A DNA stretch of 64,000 bases from G963667855 sp963667855 (lineage in GTDB: Bacteria > Planctomycetota > Phycisphaerae > UBA1845), in the NCBI GenBank assembly GCA_963667855.2, contig CAXXKI010000020.1, positions 137,913 through 201,912 on the forward strand, given 5' to 3'. The number at the start of each line of letters is the position of its first letter. The first letter of the stretch is position 1. Below are positions 1-7,496 of the stretch, in pieces. The position numbers were made by a program, and so were the translations under genes. The notes under the pieces are model-generated. The model did no database searches. It was not told the DNA's origin and saw nothing but the letters and a program-made list of their open reading frames with translations.

Positions 1-377
1 CATGTCTCCTCGTGCCTCAAATGCCGGGTATATTCTCCGCAAGGTCCGTGAGTCATCACCAGATCAAACTTCTCCCATGGAAGGAGTTCCATCATCTGCC
101 TATCCAGCATCTCTTCATCGAGAGGAACCTGATCCGGGCCATCGTCCAGATTTCCCATCGCCCCGGTACTATTAAGTTGCTCGAGAACACGGTAGAATTT
201 GCCAGCCCTGTCAGTGTCGTCGCCGCGACACAGGGTAATGATATGCCAGTCCCAGTCGGATCTCCGTATGATGGTACCACCAGCCCAGAGCGTCTCGTCG
301 TCCGGGTGGGCTACGACAACCAGAACCCTTTTCTTTTTCGCCGGTTGGAGAATACTGCCGGGCTCGTCATCCGCCAT
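1..377 (-). CDS. PIG-L family deacetylase (3' part outside window)
   Basis: The first 125 codons of a PIG-L/LmbE-type deacetylase, running off the left edge. Near residue 21 the frame reads VVVAHPDDETLWAGG, holding the AHPDDE metal-binding signature of this zinc hydrolase family, which removes acetyl groups from N-acetylglucosaminyl or related sugars. The ATG at 377 is the first start after an in-frame stop. It lies 46 bases after the GH130-like gene on the same strand, so the two are probably co-transcribed. The sugar substrate cannot be told. The distal part of the active site is not in the window. Confidence 0.85.
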   Translation of the reverse strand, partial: MADDEPGSILQPAKKKRVLVVVAHPDDETLWAGGTIIRRSDWDWHIITLCRGDDTDRAGKFYRVLEQLNSTGAMGNLDDGPDQVPLDEEMLDRQMMELLPWEKFDLVMTHGPCGEYTRHLRHEET

Positions 378-422
378 GGTAAAACCCTCAACAACACTTG
401 CGAGACGATTACTGCCGGAGAA

Positions 423-1406
423 CTAATGTACGGCCATACAGTCCCCGGTTTTCGAGTTTTCCTTCAGCCAGGACAGCAGTTCACTTATTTTACCCGTTGC
501 CAGGGCAATGCTGGTGTCGGCGGCCCCGTAGTAGAGGTTTATACTGTCGCCATCGGATTCAATAGTGTAACCGCATGGAAAAACCACATCACCGACATCT
601 CCGGTTCTTTCGTAATCCCGTTCCGGCCCCATGATCCACTTGGTTCCCCGCATAATGCATTTTCGCGGATCGTCCAGATCCAATAAGGCCAGCCCCAAGC
701 GATACAGGCATCCTGCCGGAGTCTGCCGAACACCGTGGTAGAAAATCAGCCAACCTTCCGAGGTTTCGACAGGAGGAGTGGCCAACCCGATTTTCCGCGC
801 GTCCCACCAGGGCCCTCTTTTAGCGTGCAATACTACACTGTGTTTTCCCCAGTAGACGAGATCGGGCGAAAATGAAATCCATATATGAGCATCACCGGTA
901 TGCAATACCGAGCGGTGAATCATCGCCCATTTGCCGTCGATTCTCCGCGGGAGCATGGCCGCATCCTTATCCTCGGGAGACATCACATTCCCGACTCTTT
1001 CGAAAGTTTCGAAGTCTCTGGTCAGAGCGAGCGAAACACCGGGCCCGGCCGGCGAATAACAGGTATAAGTAATCGCGTATTGTTCCAGTTCATCGATCCA
1101 TACAATCCGCGGATCCTCGATCCCCCACTCCTCTTCCGGGTGTTTTACAGGGTCCGCCAGAAAAGTAGGTTGAGGATCAATACGCCAGTTACTTATACCG
1201 TCATCAGAACGGGCAGCCGTCAAATGAGAGCATCCGGCACAATCCTCCACTCGACAAAGAAGCAATGTTTCGCCGGTATCCAGTCGCACCGCGCCAGGAT
1301 TAAAAACCGTATTGACGAAGTATGGCCAATCGTACGCGGTTAAAATCGGATTTTGCGAATACCGCTGCAACAAACGACGTCTGGGATCAATATCCTGTCT
1401 CGACAT
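423..1406 (-). CDS. GH130-type glycosidase / mannoside phosphorylase-like protein
   Basis: A 327-residue five-bladed beta-propeller enzyme of the GH130 kind (mannosyl-glycan phosphorylases and beta-mannosidases). Visible signatures are FNPGAVRLDTGETLLLCRVE near the N-terminus, WGIEDPRIVWID (the conserved Asp region) and IFYHGV late in the protein. It probably cleaves or phosphorolyses a beta-linked manno-oligosaccharide; hydrolase and phosphorylase cannot be separated by eye. The start at 1406 (MSRQDIDPRR) is chosen over a longer frame because GGAGA lies seven bases upstream and the extra N-terminus is low-complexity. The methyltransferase upstream and the PIG-L deacetylase downstream on the same strand suggest a glycan-processing group. 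Confidence 0.82.
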   Translation of the reverse strand: MSRQDIDPRRRLLQRYSQNPILTAYDWPYFVNTVFNPGAVRLDTGETLLLCRVEDCAGCSHLTAARSDDGISNWRIDPQPTFLADPVKHPEEEWGIEDPRIVWIDELEQYAITYTCYSPAGPGVSLALTRDFETFERVGNVMSPEDKDAAMLPRRIDGKWAMIHRSVLHTGDAHIWISFSPDLVYWGKHSVVLHAKRGPWWDARKIGLATPPVETSEGWLIFYHGVRQTPAGCLYRLGLALLDLDDPRKCIMRGTKWIMGPERDYERTGDVGDVVFPCGYTIESDGDSINLYYGAADTSIALATGKISELLSWLKENSKTGDCMAVH

Positions 1407-1602
1407 ACAGGTTCTCCGTACAAGAGCAGATCGAGACTTCCAAGATTTAGAACGATAATAGCCGCCCGACGAAAAGATATTACCCTCTTGACATTGGCAA
1501 TACAATAAGATTCCCAGCGAGTTCAGTCTTATTTATTACTATCATTCTAGGGTAATCGAATGGTCTGAAACCAGACTTGCAACAATCTACAAAAAGGGGG
1601 GG

Positions 1603-2262
1603 TTACGGCTTGCGAGCTGCACAGCAAAGAGTCTGGCCTTGCCAGCGAAGAGTCGGGACAGACGCTAGCGAGGTCGCATAGCCGGTAACCAGGTTCCGCA
1701 ACCTCCACCCACCGGGAATTCCATGATAATCCCGCATCCAGTGTATGCCGAGTGTCCTGATATCGAGTACGGTAAATCCACAATCCCTCACAAACCTGGC
1801 CATCTCCAGATGATCGAAAATGTGCACGTGAGTGGGATCATCGTAAACGGAAGGATTGCGAAACAGGCGATTAGGAGTAAGCACAAGCAGCACACCACCG
1901 GGTTTTAATACCCTGTACCAATCGTCAAGAGCTCTTTTGTAATCAGGCAAATGCTCTATCAGATGCTGGGCGGTTATGGCATCGAAAGAATCGTCGGCAA
2001 ACGGCAGGTATTCTGCCGAAGCGCACAATATAGGAGAGTGGGGGCATCTGGCAGCAGTATAAGCTAGTCCTTCCCACGAATAATCCAATCCCACAACTCG
2101 CTGTTGCCCGATGATATCGAACAACGCCCCGTTTCCACAACCCAGGTCGAGTACGGGACCGGTACCAGCAGGCAAGTATCGGCGGAGCCAGTCGATTTCC
2201 ATCTCGAACTCGCAGCCACTGCCGCGTTTCTGAAAATGCTGTTCTATGATCGTCGTATTCAT
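1603..2262 (-). CDS. class I SAM-dependent methyltransferase
   Basis: A 219-residue Rossmann methyltransferase. Motif I is VLDLGCGNGALF near residue 37, followed by an acidic strand (VVGLDYS), then DAITAQHLIEHLPD and the post-motif LKPGGVLLVLTPN. The HLIEHLPD and TPNRLFRNP segments resemble methyltransferases acting on cell-surface or lipid-linked metabolites (Methyltransf_11/UbiE-like), but the acceptor is not identifiable. It lies upstream of the GH130-like and PIG-L genes in the same orientation with a 196-base gap, so joint transcription is possible. Confidence 0.8.
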   Translation of the reverse strand: MNTTIIEQHFQKRGSGCEFEMEIDWLRRYLPAGTGPVLDLGCGNGALFDIIGQQRVVGLDYSWEGLAYTAARCPHSPILCASAEYLPFADDSFDAITAQHLIEHLPDYKRALDDWYRVLKPGGVLLVLTPNRLFRNPSVYDDPTHVHIFDHLEMARFVRDCGFTVLDIRTLGIHWMRDYHGIPGGWRLRNLVTGYATSLASVPTLRWQGQTLCCAARKP

Positions 2263-2436
2263 TGCCTGGCCGACCCAATGCCATAAGGTTCCCGGAGGAC
2301 ACAGGCCGCTCTAAACCATGCGGACTGCAATACCTCCCGCGATAACCATGTATCGGCGCAAGCAACATTTTTTTAATTAATAAACAAGGATTCACTAAGG
2401 CTGCAGCTCAACTGTCAACTCTCAGTTTTCGACGCC

Positions 2437-3321
2437 CTATTTAGAAAAACGAACATTCAATTTCCGATCAAACGGCAGAATCCGTAGCTCATATCCGGTT
2501 GCCCGGGCAAGGTACTGGCGGCGGTTTCCACTGGCCATGTGCATGAGGCAGTTGAGCATGGTGGCCGATGAGCTATTTGTCTCCCTGACATACATGGCCT
2601 TGAACACCTCCCGCGAGTGCCAGAGCGGTTGAGCCACCAGCAGGTACTGTCGCTCGTGATCCACCTGCACCATATTGGGATTATCCATAGCCTCCTGAGC
2701 CAGGCGGCGAAGCATCTCATCAAGATTCTGCGGGCGAAATGGTTTTGAAGGAAGTGGTGGTGAACCAATTGCTCCGTCGCACATAGCGAATTCCACCCGG
2801 GCGTTCCCTTTGGATTCCCGGCGGATCATTTCGCGGAGCGTAGCCAGCACGAGAATATCACCATCAATTTTAAAACGATAATTGTATTCCAGCTTGCGCA
2901 AGCGCAGGTCGTGAATTGTTTCCGGGATTTTGCGGGCAATAACCGTCTTGAGTACACAAGCGTTATACACGTTCAAATAGTATGCAAGCCTGGAATCGTC
3001 GTCATTGAAAAAACCGGGAGCGGTCTTAGGGCCGACAAACATCACGTAATTCAAATACGCGTCCAAAGAGGAGGGATCCGCGGCCAGCTTTTTGTAATCG
3101 ACTAAACCCTCTTTGACGCATTCCAGCAGAACAACCGCCCACGGCTTGTCGTCGTAAACAGTCGGCTGTTGGGTCGGCGGCTTGAGTGTCGGATTATAAA
3201 GGTCCGCGGTGGGCATATCGGTACAACCGGAGGCAGCCAGGTATAAACTCGACACAAGCATAAAACCCAACAATCGAACAGTTCCGCATGAACCGAGTTT
3301 TATCAACGAACCTTTTAACAT
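2437..3321 (-). CDS. DUF547 domain lipoprotein
   Basis: A 294-residue predicted lipoprotein. After a short hydrophobic signal the sequence SLYLAASGC gives a lipobox with the acylated Cys, so it is probably anchored in a membrane. The rest matches DUF547: AYYLNVYNACVLKTVI, KLEYNYRF and FAMCDGAIGSPPLPSKPF, with family-typical Tyr-Asn and Cys/Gly-Ser-Pro patches. DUF547 has no assigned biochemical role. The ATG at 3321 is preceded by AAAGGA at good spacing; the longer frame would need a TTG. It stands alone between the methyltransferase and DUF1015 genes. Confidence 0.8.
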   Translation of the reverse strand: MLKGSLIKLGSCGTVRLLGFMLVSSLYLAASGCTDMPTADLYNPTLKPPTQQPTVYDDKPWAVVLLECVKEGLVDYKKLAADPSSLDAYLNYVMFVGPKTAPGFFNDDDSRLAYYLNVYNACVLKTVIARKIPETIHDLRLRKLEYNYRFKIDGDILVLATLREMIRRESKGNARVEFAMCDGAIGSPPLPSKPFRPQNLDEMLRRLAQEAMDNPNMVQVDHERQYLLVAQPLWHSREVFKAMYVRETNSSSATMLNCLMHMASGNRRQYLARATGYELRILPFDRKLNVRFSK

Positions 3322-3398
3322 GAGATAATCCTTTAAATGCAAAATGGCGACAGCGGCTTATAAAAACCACTGCCGCCTCTTGTTTAAACCATCGATTA

Positions 3399-4655
3399 TC
3401 AATTCTCCGTAGAGAGGCTATTGATAGTCCAACCGGTAGCAAGCTTCGGGTAGAAGAAGGTACTCTTTTGCGGCATAAGCTCATTTGCCAGGCTGACCTC
3501 ACGAAGCTGTTCCATCGGGGTCGCGTTGGGCAGCACGGCCACTGACGAGTCCTCTTCCGCTCGTTTGCAGGCAACTTCGGCCGATTTCACGTACCCGATA
3601 GTGGGGGCTGTTCCGAACTTCTCAACCGCCAGCTTATCAATCAGATAGGTATGCAGGTACGCAACATCCAGCTTCCGCCAGGATGGATGGCGATCAGGAG
3701 CGAGAGTATCAAGAATCGCCCGATTGGTAAATTTCAAATACACTCTGCTTTTGGTTTTACCCTCATAAAGCGTAAGATCGGCCTCACCTTCGCCGACTTC
3801 TTCCACACCGTCCGCCCAGGCGGCTTTCAGCGATTCTGCGGTCACGCCTTCGCCGGAGAGCATACGACAATACCCCTGGATCACACATCCGGGATCGTCC
3901 ATGCTCACCAGAACGATCATGATATAGTTGGCGGGATGATTATCATCCATCTTGTCTTCGAGCAAGTCGCGGACATGTGCCCGGTAATTCAAGGCTGTTG
4001 TATAGCGGTGATGACCATCCGCAATAAACACGTTCTTGTCAGCCAGGACATTAGCAACCTGCTTGACAATCGCTTCGTCCGTGATAACCCAAACCTGGTT
4101 ATCAACGCCTTCCACGTTAGCTACGGCGTCCGGCTTACCGTTGACGACGCTTTCGACCGCTTTGCCTACCTTGTTCTCCGGATCGGTATACAAGCCGAAT
4201 ACCGGCGACATGTTGCAGCGGGTCTCCTTGGTTAAAGCCAATCGATCGGCCTTGGGACCACCGAATGTCTTTTCATGGGGAAGCACAACCCCCTCTTCAA
4301 ACTCGTGAAGCCGCATGGTCACAATCAACTGGTGGCGCGTATACTTGGCACCATCAACCTCAAAGGTCTGGTTGTAGGCATAAATCGCCGGCTGCTGCTC
4401 GCGAACCAGAACCCCCTGGGCTTCCCACATATCCAGAGCGAATTGGGCATCGAGATACGCCTGCTGAGGACCTTCCTCTTTCGGTGGAATGTGAGGCAGG
4501 TCGATGGCGACGATGTTGTGTTCATCCTTAGCTAACAAGGCATCTTTGTCGGCCTGATTGAGTACGTCATACGGCGGGGCCAAAACCTTGGAGAGATCGC
4601 CGTTGTACGCGGCAAAATCGTACCTGAGGGCTTTAAACGGGCGGATTTCTGGCAT
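3399..4655 (-). CDS. DUF1015 family protein
   Basis: A 418-residue soluble protein of the DUF1015 (SerC-associated) family. Conserved landmarks are VLAPPYDVL near residue 25, LPHEKTFGGPKADR around 130, and FIADGHHRYTTALNY in the middle. The family is often encoded next to serine biosynthesis genes and is of unknown function; its HEKT and DGHHRY motifs suggest a catalytic site. No ser genes are adjacent here. The ATG at 4655 has a CAGGAG Shine-Dalgarno. Length is normal for the family. Confidence 0.85.
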   Translation of the reverse strand: MPEIRPFKALRYDFAAYNGDLSKVLAPPYDVLNQADKDALLAKDEHNIVAIDLPHIPPKEEGPQQAYLDAQFALDMWEAQGVLVREQQPAIYAYNQTFEVDGAKYTRHQLIVTMRLHEFEEGVVLPHEKTFGGPKADRLALTKETRCNMSPVFGLYTDPENKVGKAVESVVNGKPDAVANVEGVDNQVWVITDEAIVKQVANVLADKNVFIADGHHRYTTALNYRAHVRDLLEDKMDDNHPANYIMIVLVSMDDPGCVIQGYCRMLSGEGVTAESLKAAWADGVEEVGEGEADLTLYEGKTKSRVYLKFTNRAILDTLAPDRHPSWRKLDVAYLHTYLIDKLAVEKFGTAPTIGYVKSAEVACKRAEEDSSVAVLPNATPMEQLREVSLANELMPQKSTFFYPKLATGWTINSLSTEN

Positions 4656-4898
4656 GTCAACTACTCCTGCGATTACTCTGATCTCTTATAAGTAAATGCC
4701 TCGGCACTGGTCAGGATCGCCGTTCGACGGTCCGATACAAACGTGTCTTCCTGGCAAAGGAGACAAGGTAGCCTTCAGCCGGAAAGGTGGCAAGTAGCTA
4801 CGGGCGTCAGCGATCTTTTTATCAGGCAACCCCCTTCTAAAGGCCGATAAAACGGTTACGTAAATGGTTCGCGCCGAGATTTTGCGGAGGTATCGGAT

Positions 4899-5597
4899 AT
4901 GGCATCCACGGTAATCCTGGCCAGCGGTGGCATTAACAGCACGGTGGCGGCCGCCCGGGCAAAGCAGGAGGGTGATATACACCTGCTGCATATAGATTAC
5001 GGGCAGAAACCGGCCGACCCCCAGCGAGCGGCGGTGCGAATGATTGCCGATTCTCTCGGTGGCGACTTCACCTCCCTGGAACTTCCTCACGTAAATGCAA
5101 TAGCAACGCTTAAAAAGCAGAGTGGAGCGGGTGCTAGCCGCGAACAAAACCTGAGGCAACAGACTATGGAATCGGTATCCCAGATTCCTTCACTGATTAC
5201 GGTCATGATCGGAGTGGCTACCCAATTAGCTCACCGGGTTGGGGCCAGTGCTATTCACGTCGGAACCAGCGAGTTGGCCGACGAAATTGAAAACCAGACC
5301 GCACCGGGTAAAGGCACGCCCGATCACCGCCGGGATATGTTCTACCTGCACAACCTGCTACTTGAGCAGCTTCAGAAATCCAAAACTCCCATCAAGCTGG
5401 AAGCCCCGCTTATCGATCAATCGCGCGGCGATATCATTAAGCTTGGAGAGCGTTACAAAGCTCCCCTGGATCTAACCTTCTCCTGCCATAACGGCCGGGA
5501 GGCCCGTTGCGGTTCGTGTCCAAGCTGCGTAGCCAGAACCAAGGCGTTTAAGGAAGCGGAAATAGCCGATCCGGCAGATGTAGTAACCACAGGCTGA
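4899..5597 (+). CDS. divergent QueC-like PP-loop protein (7-cyano-7-deazaguanine synthase family)
   Basis: A 232-residue protein with the architecture of QueC, which converts 7-carboxy-7-deazaguanine to preQ0 using ATP. The C-terminal zinc site is intact, with Cys at 196, 204, 207 and 210 (SCHNGREARCGSCPSC). The N-terminal PP-loop, normally SGGxDS, reads SGGINS at residues 9-14, replacing the conserved Asp with Asn. The usual YPDCR segment is replaced by TPDHRR. It starts at an ATG with GCGGAGG eight bases upstream. No other queuosine gene is nearby. It may be a genuine QueC with a variant loop, or a paralog with another job such as 7-deazaguanine DNA modification. Confidence 0.75.
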   Translation: MASTVILASGGINSTVAAARAKQEGDIHLLHIDYGQKPADPQRAAVRMIADSLGGDFTSLELPHVNAIATLKKQSGAGASREQNLRQQTMESVSQIPSLITVMIGVATQLAHRVGASAIHVGTSELADEIENQTAPGKGTPDHRRDMFYLHNLLLEQLQKSKTPIKLEAPLIDQSRGDIIKLGERYKAPLDLTFSCHNGREARCGSCPSCVARTKAFKEAEIADPADVVTTG

Positions 5598-5719
5598 TAT
5601 CCCCACCGGCCTTTTTCCCTAACAATACCATAGACCATGGGTAGCAAACTGTGGTATTTTGATTCTCAGTTACCACGGCCTTATGCTTAACGGGTAATTT
5701 GAGAAAAAGGATTTCGCCC

Positions 5720-6751
5720 ATGTCGGATATCACGAACATTCTCCAACTTGCCCGCAGCAAGAAGGCAGCGGACGTCCACATTATTGCCGGTTCACCCGTT
5801 CTGTTACGCACCGGCGGTGAACTGAAACCGGTCACCAAGGAGATCCTCGATTCCAAGATGGCGAAGGAATTAACCTATGCCATGCTGACTGACGAACAGA
5901 TTGCCGATTTCGAAACCAATCTTGATATTGACCTGATGATGTCAGACGCCAATCACGACCGATATCGGGTCAACGTCAGTTACAATGACGGAGATGTCGG
6001 AGCGGTTGTCCGACTGTTAGCCAGTACTCCTATGACATTACCGGAGATACGCCTGCCGGAAGTTGTTCCGCGGATGGCCGAAGCCCGTAAGGGACTTATC
6101 CTCATCACCGGGGCCACCAGTGAGGGTAAGACCACTACCATGGCGGCCATGATCGATCACATTAACAGGACCAGCCGCAAGCACGTTATCACTATTGAAG
6201 ACCCCATCGAATACGTTCACGTAAATGACAAGTCGGTAATCCGCCAGCGCGAGGTGGGCAAGGATACTAAGAACTTCGCCCGAGGTTTGCGTGCCGCTCT
6301 CCGGCAGGATCCGGATGTCATCGCCATTGGCGAAATGCGGGACTACGACACGATCAAGATAGCTCTTACCGCCGCGGAAACCGGGGTACTGGTTATGTCG
6401 ACGGTTCACGTAATCACTATCGATAAGATCATCGAGCGTTTCCTTGCCTACGCTCCGGACGGCAGTGATGGCCACATCCGCAGCCTGCTGTCGGAGTCGC
6501 TCCTGGGCGTGATCCATCAGGAGCTGTTGACCACGGTGGACGGTGGCAAGAGGGTAGCCTGCGAGATCCTGGTAGCCAACGACGCGGTGCGTAACGTCAT
6601 GCGAAATCGAGGAACCTTTCACCTGCGAAACGTGCTTACAACGGGTCAGCGGTATGGAATGTGTACGATGAAATCGTCGCTGGACAAGCTTCGTGAAGAA
6701 GGGGTGATTACGGAAACGGTATACAGCCGGGTGGCCGAGAATTACCTCTGA
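5720..6751 (+). CDS. PilT-like type IV pilus twitching ATPase
   Basis: A 343-residue PilT/PilU-type secretion ATPase that would drive pilus retraction at the inner membrane. The N-terminal half holds the AADVHI segment typical of PilT. Walker A is GATSEGKTTT from residue 131 (usual form GPTGSGKST), the Asp box is TIEDPIEYVH, Walker B is RQDPDVIAIGEMRD, and the His-box equivalent is MSTVHV where LHT is usual. The ATG at 5720 has AAAAAGGA eight bases upstream and is preferred to an upstream TTG. No pilin or PilB gene is in the window. The altered Walker A and His box suggest a PilT paralog rather than the canonical motor. Confidence 0.82.
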   Translation: MSDITNILQLARSKKAADVHIIAGSPVLLRTGGELKPVTKEILDSKMAKELTYAMLTDEQIADFETNLDIDLMMSDANHDRYRVNVSYNDGDVGAVVRLLASTPMTLPEIRLPEVVPRMAEARKGLILITGATSEGKTTTMAAMIDHINRTSRKHVITIEDPIEYVHVNDKSVIRQREVGKDTKNFARGLRAALRQDPDVIAIGEMRDYDTIKIALTAAETGVLVMSTVHVITIDKIIERFLAYAPDGSDGHIRSLLSESLLGVIHQELLTTVDGGKRVACEILVANDAVRNVMRNRGTFHLRNVLTTGQRYGMCTMKSSLDKLREEGVITETVYSRVAENYL

Positions 6752-6910
6752 TGTTCATTGCCCTGCGGGCTCGAAGCGGATGAAGGTGGCTTTTCGGCCG
6801 TTTCGGACGTTTGCCGGGTGTATTTTGTGGTTAAAAATGGGAAATGAGTAGCCCGGATGAGGTTGAACTTCCGGTCGAACCATGTTCAAATACCGAACCC
6901 CGAAAGGGAT

Positions 6911-6984
6911 GGGCTCATAGCTCAGTTGGTTAGAGCAGTCGACTCATAATCGACCGGTCCGAGGTTCGAGTCCTCGTGGGCCCA
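6911..6984 (+). tRNA. tRNA with CAU anticodon (Ile2 or elongator Met)
   Basis: A complete 74-nt cloverleaf without encoded CCA. The acceptor stem pairs GGGCTCA with TGGGCCC with one G-U and discriminator A. The D arm is GCTC/GAGC, the anticodon stem GTCGA/TCGAC surrounds loop CTCATAA, and the T arm is CGAGG TTCGAGT CCTCG. The anticodon CAU can be elongator Met or, after lysidine modification, Ile2. The C4-G69 pair and the CGA/TCG closing of the anticodon stem lean towards Ile2 but do not settle it. It is not the initiator, because the 1-72 pair is intact. Confidence 0.93.
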
Positions 6985-7496
6985 TTATTTTATCAGTTCG
7001 ATAAAGAGGTATTTTTTACTGCCGTTCCGAAGCTGGAACGGCTTTTTCTTGTTCGTAATCTCATATGGCGTTTTTTGCCCCTTTGTCGGGCTTTAAAAGG
7101 AATCGCCGTCCGGATTTTCCCAGTGCGCCGAATCGACGTTACTTCCCAGCACTTTATTCGCCACTTAATCCTCGATATAGAACCTCCCTATTAGCTATTA
7201 TTGACATTGGGATAGCCCTTGAATAGCGACTTCCTCCATTATTCTCATTACGGTTCAATCGCATTTTGAAGTCCAATAAAAGGATAACCCAAGATAAATA
7301 CGAAATATCGCCGATTTTAATTAGATGCTATTGGAATGAAAATCACCAATTTCATACAATAGTGATTCATGGCAGAGCCTTTTTTCAATTGGCGGTTTTT
7401 ATTGTTAGAAAACCACTTTTGCCATGGAAATTCGAATTGGATCCTATCAATAGATTTAGACATCCGAGGTTCGACCTCGACAAGAAGGAGTATTTA
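6985..7496. other. intergenic region after the tRNA
   Basis: About 510 bases between the tRNA and the beta-helix gene. It holds the terminator at 7021-7047 and is otherwise A+T-rich. A longer frame continuous with the beta-helix gene starts at 7266, but its N-terminal part looks non-coding: no signal peptide and no Shine-Dalgarno, in contrast to the ATG at 7497. No other gene or RNA is recognised. Confidence 0.5.
7021..7047 (+). terminator. Rho-independent terminator downstream of the tRNA
   Basis: A perfect eight-base-pair stem, GCCGTTCC and GGAACGGC, with a six-base loop (GAAGCT), followed directly by TTTTT. It ends transcription of the tRNA 36 bases upstream. Confidence 0.85.

Noticed and set aside
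4656..4898. Possible riboswitch (GTAGC...GCTAC pairing with GGAAAGG) upstream of the QueC-like gene
   Set aside because: It does not fit preQ1, c-di-GMP or cobalamin consensus; pairing is short and could be chance.
7266..7496. 77-codon N-terminal extension of the beta-helix protein
   Set aside because: The ATG at 7497 has a strong ribosome site and starts directly at the signal peptide.
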